The notes: generated by a model not told the origin, from the sequence alone. A stretch of 6,396 bases of DNA from Gorillibacterium sp. (GCA_014380705.1 JACMJI010000197.1:1-6396); one strand, 5' to 3'. Shown: positions 1 to 5,660, counted from the first letter of the stretch. Made by a program: numbers and translations.

Positions 1-401
1 AAGCCTTAGACGACAATAAATTTGGTTCGTTTGGCACGATTGAGGGGGGCAACAAGCCTAAGGTTCGCTATATGGCTATTTACCATGATGGACTGCATAT
101 TTATTTGGCAACCGACCGAAAGACCCATAAGGTAGAAGAGCTCCTGGAAAATCCAAATGTATGTTTATTAGTTGGCTTTGAAGCATCCGGAAGTAAAGAT
201 CTGCTTGAGATCGAAGCAACAGCTGTTGTTACCAAAGATGATAGGCTGCGGGAAAAGGTATGGAGCAAGGAACTAAAAAAATGGTTTGATGGTCCGGAAG
301 ACCCGGATTATGTCATCCTGTTTCTGGAACCAACAAGAATCGAATATAGGAGTAAGCATGGAAAGACAGGGATATGGGCACCTGAAATAATTAGGGTTTG
401 A
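1..401 (+). CDS. Pyridoxamine 5'-phosphate oxidase family protein (flavin split-barrel), 5' partial
   Basis: The reading frame is open from base 3 to the TGA at 399-401, so the gene starts upstream of the window and the ATG at 72 is internal. The 132 visible residues show the pattern of the small general-stress-type PNPOx-like family: FGSFGTIEGG and KPKVRYM near the start, then DGLHIYLATDRKTHKVEEL, a NPNVCLLVGFE strand, EIEATAVV, and WFDGPEDPDYVI followed by a PTRIEY strand. Known members are about 140-150 residues, so only a few N-terminal residues are probably missing. Family members form homodimeric beta-barrels that bind FMN or related cofactors, but this branch has no settled substrate and is often linked to general stress. 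Cytosolic: no signal peptide or membrane segment is seen. A hairpin follows at 445-480 and separates it from the nrd operon. The family is fairly sure; the function is unknown. Confidence 0.87.
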   Translation, partial: ALDDNKFGSFGTIEGGNKPKVRYMAIYHDGLHIYLATDRKTHKVEELLENPNVCLLVGFEASGSKDLLEIEATAVVTKDDRLREKVWSKELKKWFDGPEDPDYVILFLEPTRIEYRSKHGKTGIWAPEIIRV

Positions 402-417
402 TGTCACCTAAATGACA
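402..417. repeat. Short inverted repeat TGTCA-N6-TGACA
   Basis: A perfect 5-bp inverted repeat with a 6-base spacer lies directly after the stop codon of the upstream gene. The half-site geometry (5-6-5) resembles CRP/FNR-family sites, but the bases differ from the Bacillus Fnr consensus TGTGA-N6-TCACA by one symmetrical position per arm. It is far upstream (roughly 110-120 bp) of the predicted nrdD start of transcription. It may simply be a small hairpin at the end of the mRNA. Confidence 0.3.
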
Positions 418-444
418 CTTGGCAGCAACTAAATATACCGATAT

Positions 445-482
445 AATGAGAAGCTGGACGCTTAGGTCTTGCTTCTCATTTT
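445..482 (+). terminator. Probable terminator hairpin after the PNPOx-like gene
   Basis: AATGAGAAGC (445-454) pairs perfectly with GCTTCTCATT (471-480). Inside, after one T-T mismatch, GGAC (456-459) can pair with GTCT (466-469, one G-U pair) around a 6-base loop. The U-tract is short (TTTT at 479-482, partly inside the stem), so termination may be inefficient; the hairpin could also work on the other strand. Its place between a stop codon and the next promoter supports a terminator role. Confidence 0.6.
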
Positions 483-493
483 CCAAATTGAGG

Positions 494-523
494 TTGACAA
501 TTAACTACATATTGATGTATTCT
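494..523 (+). promoter_or_regulatory. Sigma-A-type promoter of the nrdDG operon
   Basis: A consensus -35 TTGACA (494-499) is followed after 18 bp by TATTCT (518-523), which matches 4 of 6 bases of the -10 consensus. Transcription would start near 530, leaving a leader of about 200 bases before nrdD. The first NrdR-like box fills the spacer and the second lies at the expected start site, an arrangement that fits a repressed promoter. Confidence 0.6.
502..517. promoter_or_regulatory. NrdR box 1 (putative)
   Basis: The core CTACATATTG (505-514) fits the published NrdR-box core CWATATATWG except for one C in place of T; the outer bases fit poorly. NrdR is the ATP-cone/zinc-ribbon repressor of ribonucleotide reductase operons and usually binds two boxes a whole number of helical turns apart. 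This box lies between the -35 and -10 elements. The 12-base string AACTACATATTG (503-514) recurs exactly 31 bp downstream. Confidence 0.65.
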
Positions 524-532
524 CGGGTTACT

Positions 533-548
533 AAACTACATATTGTAC
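533..548. promoter_or_regulatory. NrdR box 2 (putative)
   Basis: This is the better of the pair: 12 of 16 positions fit ACACWATATATWGTGT, with the core CTACATATTGT intact apart from one C. It lies 31 bp (about three helical turns) after box 1, the spacing known for paired NrdR boxes, and covers the predicted transcription start. Together with the downstream gene being nrdD, this makes NrdR control likely. Confidence 0.7.
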
Positions 549-577
549 TTTGAAGGAGTGCTTTGCTAGTTGTTTTA

Positions 578-614
578 TTGACATCGTTTAATAGAAAACC
601 GGTATAATTCCGGT
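578..614 (+). promoter_or_regulatory. Possible second promoter inside a dyad in the nrdD leader
   Basis: A perfect TTGACA (578-583) and a perfect TATAAT (603-608) are separated by 19 bp, longer than the usual 17. The TATAAT sits in the spacer of a perfect inverted repeat ACCGG (598-602) / CCGGT (610-614). A 19-bp spacer is typical of promoters activated by MerR-type DNA-distorting regulators, and a dyad over the -10 fits a repressor operator. Which applies, if either, cannot be told from sequence. It would give a leader of about 110 bases. Confidence 0.4.
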
Positions 615-727
615 GCGGGCCTACTACTTTCATTGTATTGGGGGCGCTTTCAAAAAGGGCTTTTCGAGGACCCTGCGATATTGCATTCTGACTACTCTTA
701 GTTAGATGATGAAGGGATGGCTACTTA

Positions 728-3046
728 ATGTTAACTAAGATTCGTAAGAGAGATGGACGCGAAGCTCCTTTTGCTATCGATAAAATTGGACAAGCTATAT
801 TAAAAGCAGCTTCAACGACAGAAGAAGTGAGTTATACCGATTCTTTTAAATTGGCGGAACAGGTTGTTACCGAGGTTACAGCAAGTAAGGGGCAGTCTGT
901 ACCTCAGGTTGAAGAAATTCAGGATGCGGTTGAACGAGTACTCATTAAAGCGGGACTGACAGAAACGTCAAAAGCTTATATCTTATATCGTGCAGAACGA
1001 ACCAGAGCGAGGGAAATGAATACTCGACTGATGAAAGTATACGAGGATCTCACCTATAACGATGCAGAGAACAGTGATCTAAAGCGTGAGAATGCGAACA
1101 TTGACGGTGATACCGCAATGGGAACGATGTTAAAGTATGGCACCGAGGGCGCCAAGCAGTTTTATGAGCTTTTTGTACTCAATCCTGAGCATGCATCTGC
1201 CCATAAGAGCGGCGATTTACATATTCATGACCTTGATTTTTTTGCCTTGACTACAACCTGCTGCCAGATTGATATTGCTAAGCTGTTCGTTAACGGCTTT
1301 GGCACCGGCCACGGCGAATTGCGCGAACCGAATGATATTATGAGCTATTCCGCTCTGGCGTGCATTGCGATTCAGTCCAACCAAAATGATCAACATGGCG
1401 GACAAAGCATTCCAAACTTTGATTATGGGATGGCGCCAGGTGTTGCCAAAACTTATTTCCGCAATTATCGCAGTCATCTGATCAAAGCGTTGGAGCTGCT
1501 TCGCGGTATGACGGATGCAGACAAAATCGTGGTCAATGCTATTTTTGAGAATTTAAAGCGACAAGGGAAAGAGCCAAAGATGAACCGGAGCAATGAGGCG
1601 GCCGTTCAGGAGCTTGATGAACTCGAGGCCTTCACGGGCGATTTGGAGCTTGCCATCAAGGCGCAGGACTTCGCCAGACGGCAAGCCCTAATGGAAACGG
1701 AAAGAAGCACCTTCCAGGCGATGGAAGCTTTTATCCATAACCTTAATACGATGCACAGCCGTGCCGGAGCGCAAACTCCCTTCAGCTCGATTAATTATGG
1801 AACGGATTTGACCCCAGAGGGACGTTTGGTTGTCCGCAGTATTCTGCTCGCTACCGAGCAAGGTTTGGGAAACGGCGAGACGCCGATATTCCCGATTCAG
1901 ATTTATCGTGTTAAAGAAGGCATTAACTACTTGGAAACTGACCCGAATTATGATTTGTTCCAACTGGCCTGCAAGGTAAGTGCCAAACGTCTTTTTCCCA
2001 ATTTCTCGTTTAACGACGCACCCTTTAATCTGCAATATTACAAGCCAGGACGGCCGGAAACTGAAATTGCCTATATGGGCTGCCGGACACGCGTGATTGG
2101 CAATGTTTATGATACCGACAATGAAATTACGCATGGCCGCGGAAACCTGAGCTTTACTACGATTAACCTGCCCAAAATTGCGCTCAGGAATCGCGGAGAC
2201 ATCGATGGATTCTTTCTCGAGCTTGATAAAATGCTGGAGATGGTTGTTGCCCAACTGCTGGAACGTTTCGAAATTCAAGCCGAGAAGAAAGTTAAAAACT
2301 TTCCATTCCTTATGGGACAAGGCGTCTGGATGGGTTCGGAGAATCTGACACCGGAGGATAAACTTCGAGAAATATTGAAGCATGGCAGCCTTTCAACTGG
2401 TTTTATCGGGCTTGCCGAATGTTTGAAGGCCCTTATTGGCTCGCATCATGGGGAATCAGAAGAAGCTCGCCTATTGGGCTTACGTATTATTGGACATATG
2501 CGTACACGCATGGATGAAAAAGCTGAACGTTACCGAATGAATTTCAGCCTACTAGCTACACCTGCTGAAGGAACAGCCGGTCGTTTTGTCAAGATGGATC
2601 GGATGACTTATGGAACAATCCCTGGCGTTACGGATCGGGAATACTATACGAACAGCTTCCACGTTCCGGTGTATCATAAAGTTACTGCGTTTGAGAAAAT
2701 TCATCTTGAGGCACCTTATCATGCAATGACGAATGCTGGACATATCACTTATGTAGAGCTTGATGGCGACCCAACGGATAATCTTCCTGCTTTCGAAAAG
2801 GTTGTTCGTGCGATGAAAGAGGCAGGCATAGGCTATGGCTCTGTGAACCATCCCGTTGACCGTGATCCTATATGTGGGTATTCAGGAATTATTGGAGTAG
2901 ACTGTCCTTCCTGTGGCAGAACGGAAGAGGATGGCAAAGGACGTTTCGAACGTATCCGCCGGATCACTGGATATCTGGTTGGCACTCTCGACCGCTTTAA
3001 TGATGCGAAGAAAGCAGAAGAGAAGGATCGGGTCAAGCATGGTTAA
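728..3046 (+). CDS. nrdD: Anaerobic (class III) ribonucleoside-triphosphate reductase
   Basis: Reduces ribonucleoside triphosphates to deoxyribonucleotides in the absence of oxygen, using a glycyl radical made by NrdG, usually with formate as reductant. The 772 residues begin with an ATP-cone regulatory domain (about 3-92, starting TKIRKRDGREAPF), which senses ATP/dATP. The catalytic domain has HIHDLD (165-170), the thiyl-radical Cys178 in TTCCQID, Cys452 in YMGCRTRV, and Asn473 in GNLSFTTINLP; the Cys-to-Asn gap of 21 matches phage T4 Cys290/Asn311. The glycyl radical site is Gly748 in RITGYL, 24 residues from the end. The C-terminal zinc site shows Cys716, Cys726 and Cys729, but Asp713 stands where many homologues have the first Cys. 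Start: ATG at 728 with a modest GAAGGG at 711-716; the ATP cone begins directly, so no other start is needed. It overlaps nrdG by 8 bp. Cytosolic. Likely repressed by NrdR through the boxes upstream. Confidence 0.98.
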   Translation: MLTKIRKRDGREAPFAIDKIGQAILKAASTTEEVSYTDSFKLAEQVVTEVTASKGQSVPQVEEIQDAVERVLIKAGLTETSKAYILYRAERTRAREMNTRLMKVYEDLTYNDAENSDLKRENANIDGDTAMGTMLKYGTEGAKQFYELFVLNPEHASAHKSGDLHIHDLDFFALTTTCCQIDIAKLFVNGFGTGHGELREPNDIMSYSALACIAIQSNQNDQHGGQSIPNFDYGMAPGVAKTYFRNYRSHLIKALELLRGMTDADKIVVNAIFENLKRQGKEPKMNRSNEAAVQELDELEAFTGDLELAIKAQDFARRQALMETERSTFQAMEAFIHNLNTMHSRAGAQTPFSSINYGTDLTPEGRLVVRSILLATEQGLGNGETPIFPIQIYRVKEGINYLETDPNYDLFQLACKVSAKRLFPNFSFNDAPFNLQYYKPGRPETEIAYMGCRTRVIGNVYDTDNEITHGRGNLSFTTINLPKIALRNRGDIDGFFLELDKMLEMVVAQLLERFEIQAEKKVKNFPFLMGQGVWMGSENLTPEDKLREILKHGSLSTGFIGLAECLKALIGSHHGESEEARLLGLRIIGHMRTRMDEKAERYRMNFSLLATPAEGTAGRFVKMDRMTYGTIPGVTDREYYTNSFHVPVYHKVTAFEKIHLEAPYHAMTNAGHITYVELDGDPTDNLPAFEKVVRAMKEAGIGYGSVNHPVDRDPICGYSGIIGVDCPSCGRTEEDGKGRFERIRRITGYLVGTLDRFNDAKKAEEKDRVKHG

Positions 3047-3602
3047 TGCTGCCCTTTATCCGATGATCGCTGCTCCTGTGGTTGATGCTGCGACAAGCTC
3101 TCTGCTAAGAATTGCCGGCTTGGTCGAGGATTCCATTGTTGATGGTCCTGGCCTTCGGCTTACGGTGTTTGCCCAAGGCTGTTTGCATAATTGCCTCGGC
3201 TGCCACAATATTCATACCCATTCGAATTCGGGTGGCACTTTAATAAGTATTAAGAGCATCATAAATCGGATTCAAGCTAATCCACTGTTGGATGGTGTTA
3301 CGCTTAGTGGTGGAGAGCCTTTTGAACAAGCGGAGAGCTTTGTCGTACTTGCTAAGAGGGTTCAAGCATTGGGATTAAACGTTATTACCTATACGGGCTA
3401 TACCTATGAACGGCTTGTTGCTGGCGGAGCGAATCGACCGGGCTGGCAAATGCTTCTGGATCAAACCGATTATTTAGTGGATGGTCGCTTTGTTTTGGAG
3501 AAGCGGAATCTCATGCTTAAATATCGAGGATCAGAGAATCAACGAATCATTGATTTGAATCGCACGAGGCTGGAAAAGGCAATTATTATAGCGAATCTGT
3601 GA
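3039..3602 (+). CDS. nrdG: Anaerobic ribonucleotide reductase activating protein (radical SAM)
   Basis: Binds a 4Fe-4S cluster and S-adenosylmethionine, and takes one electron to make the 5'-deoxyadenosyl radical that creates the glycyl radical on NrdD. The 187-residue product has the family opening RIAGLVEDSIVDGPGLR, then the radical-SAM cluster motif CxxxCxxC at Cys48, Cys52 and Cys55, followed by HNIHTH. It also has the SAM-binding SGGEP (90-94), VITYTGYTYE, and the C-terminal DYLVDGRF and RGSENQRIIDL blocks. The frame is open upstream, but ATG 3039 is chosen because it has GAAGGA at 3022-3027 and overlaps the nrdD stop, as expected for translational coupling. This leaves about 24 residues before the conserved core that the 154-residue E. 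coli protein lacks; ATG 3063 is an alternative. An intrinsic terminator follows. Its reductant is unknown here; in E. coli it is flavodoxin. Confidence 0.96.
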   Translation: MVNAALYPMIAAPVVDAATSSLLRIAGLVEDSIVDGPGLRLTVFAQGCLHNCLGCHNIHTHSNSGGTLISIKSIINRIQANPLLDGVTLSGGEPFEQAESFVVLAKRVQALGLNVITYTGYTYERLVAGGANRPGWQMLLDQTDYLVDGRFVLEKRNLMLKYRGSENQRIIDLNRTRLEKAIIIANL

Positions 3603-3624
3603 CATCCTGCATTCTGATCACTTT

Positions 3625-3662
3625 AAGCCATTATTCCCACATCTAGGGAGTAACGGCTTTTT
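3625..3662 (+). terminator. Intrinsic terminator of nrdDG
   Basis: AAGCC (3625-3629) pairs with GGCTT (3655-3659). After one A-C mismatch, TTA pairs with TAA, a T-G wobble follows, and TCCC (3635-3638) pairs with GGGA (3646-3649) around a 7-base loop. A run of five T (3658-3662) follows. This is a textbook rho-independent terminator 22 bases after the nrdG stop. Confidence 0.9.
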
Positions 3663-3727
3663 ATATTCCCACATTTTTTCTAAGGTTGGTTATCGATAAA
3701 AGGCGCCAAAAAATACCAAAGTATATA

Positions 3728-3757
3728 TTGACACATGACAATCTACATCTTTATACT
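3728..3757 (+). promoter_or_regulatory. Sigma-A-type promoter of the flavodoxin/GNAT/methyltransferase cluster
   Basis: TTGACA (3728-3733) and TATACT (3752-3757, 5 of 6 consensus) are separated by 18 bp. No other promoter of this quality lies between the nrdG terminator and the next gene. Transcription would start near 3764, giving a leader of about 100 bases. Confidence 0.7.
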
Positions 3758-3762
3758 GATGT
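3745..3762. promoter_or_regulatory. Putative operator dyad over the -10
   Basis: A perfect inverted repeat ACATC (3745-3749) / GATGT (3758-3762) with 8 bases between encloses the TATACT element. Size and place would suit a dimeric helix-turn-helix repressor, but no regulator gene is next to it and a 5-bp dyad can arise by chance. Confidence 0.3.
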
Positions 3763-3849
3763 CGTATGTGCTGAACCGAGATTTATTTATGTTTCTTCCA
3801 ATTCGTTTTGTTTTATCAGACCTAGGTAATCGTCAGCAAGAAGAATGAT

Positions 3850-3857
3850 GGGGGTGG
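3850..3857 (+). promoter_or_regulatory. Ribosome binding site deciding the GTG start at 3863
   Basis: GGGGGTGG fits the anti-Shine-Dalgarno complement GGAGGTG at 6 of 7 positions and lies 5 bases before GTG 3863. The ATG codons at 3845 and 3848 have only a weak AAGAAG before them, and this site would be inside the gene if they were used. Confidence 0.6.
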
Positions 3858-3862
3858 CTCTT

Positions 3863-4360
3863 GTGAAAACATTAATTATCTATGCAAGTAAGCACGGAAG
3901 CACGGAGAAATGTGCGGCGAGTTTGTCTGGGAAGTTCAAGGGTACGGTAGATCTCTGCAATTTAAAAAGCAATAAAGTTGAGAACCTTGGTACATATGAT
4001 CAGATTATTATTGGAGGTTCCATTTATATGGGGCGAATCCAAAAGGAAATCACAACCTTCTGCAAAAATGCTCAGTCCCAGTTACAAGATAAGAAGATTG
4101 GGCTATTTATTTGCTGCATGAGAGAAGGACAGGATGCTGTTGTCCAGCTTGAGAGTGCTTTCCCTAAGGAGCTTTTGGCTAAGTCCGCTGCCAAAGAATC
4201 CTTTGGTGGAGAGCTGATTTTTAGAAAAATGAACTTTTTTGAAAAGTTTATTATTAGAAAAGTATCCAAGGTTGAGAAGGATACATCCTTTTTTCTTCCA
4301 GAGAATATCAATCGCTTTGTGCAGAATATGAACCAAACAGAATCGGTCATCATTTCGTAA
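3863..4360 (+). CDS. Flavodoxin domain-containing protein (HemG/Flavodoxin_5-like)
   Basis: A 165-residue FMN-binding flavodoxin-fold protein. The N-terminal strand KTLIIYAS leads into the phosphate-binding loop SKHGSTE (9-15), followed by a helix. YDQIIIGGSIYMGRIQKEI (about 45-63) is the second flavin-contacting loop, and KIGLFICC (78-85) the next core strand. The GGSIYMGR pattern is that of the HemG-like group, which includes the menaquinone-dependent protoporphyrinogen dehydrogenase of enterobacteria; many Firmicute members have no assigned substrate. No heme genes are nearby, so a HemG role is not supported by context. The start chosen is GTG 3863, since family members begin M-K-T-L and a good ribosome binding site precedes it; ATG 3845 would add 6 residues. 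First gene of a likely three-gene transcript. An electron-carrier role for the NrdG next door is conceivable but unproven. Confidence 0.88.
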   Translation: MKTLIIYASKHGSTEKCAASLSGKFKGTVDLCNLKSNKVENLGTYDQIIIGGSIYMGRIQKEITTFCKNAQSQLQDKKIGLFICCMREGQDAVVQLESAFPKELLAKSAAKESFGGELIFRKMNFFEKFIIRKVSKVEKDTSFFLPENINRFVQNMNQTESVIIS

Positions 4361-4375
4361 GGGATTTTTTTGGAT

Positions 4376-4380
4376 AGGAG
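4376..4380 (+). promoter_or_regulatory. Ribosome binding site deciding the TTG start at 4391
   Basis: AGGAG lies 10 bases before TTG 4391. A second in-frame TTG at 4370 has AAGGGA (4359-4364) 5 bases before it, so that start cannot be excluded. The conserved part of the protein begins just after 4391. Confidence 0.5.
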
Positions 4381-4390
4381 CTGTTATAAG

Positions 4391-4852
4391 TTGGCTGAAT
4401 CGACCATCAGAGTAGTACCCCACACTAACCAAGATTTAAAAGCAATGATTAATAAACTGGATGAATTCTTACTTACGAGGTACAAGCCTGAGGAAATCTA
4501 TGTGCTTGATTTTTTTGCCCCAGACATTCATGAGGTTTTGTTCGTTGTTTGTTACCTAGGGGATCAGCCTATTGGTTGTGGCGCCATTCGCAAGCTAGCT
4601 GACAACAGCATGGAGTTAAAGCGTTTTTTTGTTGATACGGATTATCGGCGCCGCGGAATTGCCAAAGAAATGCTCAATTATCTTGAGGAGAAGACGATCG
4701 AGTCTGGCTATACAAGTGTCAAGCTTGAGACAGGGGTTTATCAACCGGAGGCAATTGAGTTTTATCTCAAGAATGACTACAAAGAGATTAGTAGATTTGG
4801 TTCCTATGACGAGGACCCTTTGAGCCTCTATTATGAAAAGGTTCTGGCGTGA
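4391..4852 (+). CDS. GNAT family N-acetyltransferase
   Basis: Transfers an acetyl group from acetyl-CoA to an amine; the substrate cannot be told. The 153 residues start AESTIRVV and carry the GNAT fold: strands around HEVLFVVCYLGDQPIGCGAIR, the core strand MELKRFFVD (74-82), and the acetyl-CoA pyrophosphate loop RRRGIA (86-91) that gives motif A. These are followed by the helix KEMLNYLEEKTIESG, the strand SVKLETG, and PEAIEFYLKNDY, which matches motif B. The FVDxDYRRRGIA...LETGxxQPEAIxFY pattern is typical of stand-alone GNATs in Bacillales. TTG 4391 is chosen as start; TTG 4370 would add 7 residues. It lies 30 bp after the flavodoxin gene, and its TGA overlaps the GTG of the methyltransferase (GTGA), so the two are probably co-translated. 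Confidence 0.92.
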   Translation: MAESTIRVVPHTNQDLKAMINKLDEFLLTRYKPEEIYVLDFFAPDIHEVLFVVCYLGDQPIGCGAIRKLADNSMELKRFFVDTDYRRRGIAKEMLNYLEEKTIESGYTSVKLETGVYQPEAIEFYLKNDYKEISRFGSYDEDPLSLYYEKVLA

Positions 4853-5490
4853 TCATGAGCATCTATTGGGATGACCGATTTCGTCAGGAAGGAATGATCT
4901 GGGGCGACATACCAAGTCAAACCACGGCTTGGGCGACGGAATGGTTCGAACGCTACCAGGTTCATTCTGTCCTCGTTCCAGGGGCCGGGTATGGACGAAA
5001 CACTAAAGCCTTGTCCTCCGTATTTCATGTGGATGCGATTGAATTGTCCCCGGAGGCCGCAGCACTAGGTAGGGAATGGGATCCCAAAACGCGGTTTATC
5101 CAAGGTTCTGTACTGGATATGCCACTCGGGTCACAGTGCTATGACGGGATATATGCATATGACGTTCTGCATTTATTTATACTTGAAGACCGCGAACGGA
5201 TGATCAGCAGCTGCCGGAAGCATTTGAAGCCAGCTGGCCTGCTTTATTTCACTGTCTTTTCCGATCAGGATGAAAATTGTGGAAGAGGCAGAGAGATCGA
5301 ACCCGGAACCTACGAGTACAAAGCAGATAAATACGCCCACTTCTTCACGGATATGGATTTGAGAGAACATTTTAAAGGCATGGACATTTTGGAAACAGGC
5401 AGCTTTCCAGAACTATTGAATTACTTAGACGGGACAAGTCACACTTACCACTTAAGGTACATAGTTGCACAAAAAAGTATCCGTACATAA
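4849..5490 (+). CDS. Class I SAM-dependent methyltransferase
   Basis: A 213-residue Rossmann-fold methyltransferase of unknown substrate. Visible motifs are the SAM-binding glycine loop VLVPGAGYGRN (41-51), the acidic residue Glu65 in DAIELSPEA that would bind the ribose hydroxyls, the motif IV region YDGIYAYDVLHLF (98-110), and the HLKPAGLLYFTVFS strand-turn. The N-terminus IYWDDRFRQEGMIWGDIPSQ resembles the YWDxxF...WG start of TehB/thiopurine-type small-molecule methyltransferases, but assignment to one of them is not safe. The start is taken as GTG 4849, which has AAAAGG (4836-4841) 7 bases before it and overlaps the upstream TGA; ATG 4855 would shorten it by 2 residues. Last gene of the three-gene cluster, with a terminator 95 bases after it. 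Confidence 0.9.
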   Translation: MIMSIYWDDRFRQEGMIWGDIPSQTTAWATEWFERYQVHSVLVPGAGYGRNTKALSSVFHVDAIELSPEAAALGREWDPKTRFIQGSVLDMPLGSQCYDGIYAYDVLHLFILEDRERMISSCRKHLKPAGLLYFTVFSDQDENCGRGREIEPGTYEYKADKYAHFFTDMDLREHFKGMDILETGSFPELLNYLDGTSHTYHLRYIVAQKSIRT

Positions 5491-5585
5491 AAAACGGGGT
5501 CCATTTTCATAGTCATACGTTGCGGCATATTTTCGAGAATGAATTAGCAGGGTTTATACAAGTGAACGGATGGTTGATCGCTGAA

Positions 5586-5611
5586 GGCGGAGGCATACTC
5601 CGTCTTTTTTT
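5586..5611 (+). terminator. Intrinsic terminator of the three-gene cluster
   Basis: GGCGGAG (5586-5592) pairs with CTCCGTC (5598-5604) with one G-U pair around the loop GCATA, followed by seven T (5605-5611). Two A just before the stem could pair with the first two T. The stretch between the methyltransferase stop and this hairpin (5491-5585) has no gene I can support. Confidence 0.9.
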
Positions 5612-5646
5612 ACTGATTCCGCATCGGTAACGCACGGCCCTACAGG

Positions 5647-5660
5647 ACGCCGATAGGCGT
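5647..5660. repeat. Small hairpin ACGCC-GATA-GGCGT
   Basis: A perfect 5-bp stem with a 4-base loop, followed by TTTATCC. It lies between the terminator and the sigma factor gene. It may be a weak backup terminator or a leader structure; the tail is too poor to call it a terminator. Confidence 0.3.

Noticed and set aside
682..691. TGCATTCTGA shared by the nrdD leader and the stretch after nrdG (3608-3617)
   Set aside because: A 10-base match with no extension or symmetry is expected by chance in a window this size.
1217..3036. Several reverse-strand open frames inside nrdD (longest 231 codons)
   Set aside because: They are antisense shadows of a strongly conserved gene, with no family motifs in their translations.
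2913..3038. N-terminal extension of NrdG by 42 residues using an upstream in-frame ATG
   Set aside because: It lies wholly inside nrdD, the residues resemble no NrdG, and ATG 3039 has its own ribosome binding site and the expected overlap with the nrdD stop.
3690..3699. Perfect palindrome TTATCGATAA upstream of the flavodoxin promoter
   Set aside because: Ten-base AT-rich palindromes are common, and it matches no operator I can name; too little to call a site.
4072..4432. Reverse-strand open frames across the flavodoxin-like gene
   Set aside because: The + strand gene has clear family motifs; the antisense translations have none.
5499..5630. An open frame of about 43 codons after the methyltransferase (reads VHFHSHTLRHIFENEL onward)
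   Set aside because: No start codon with a ribosome binding site, no recognisable family, and it runs through a clear intrinsic terminator.
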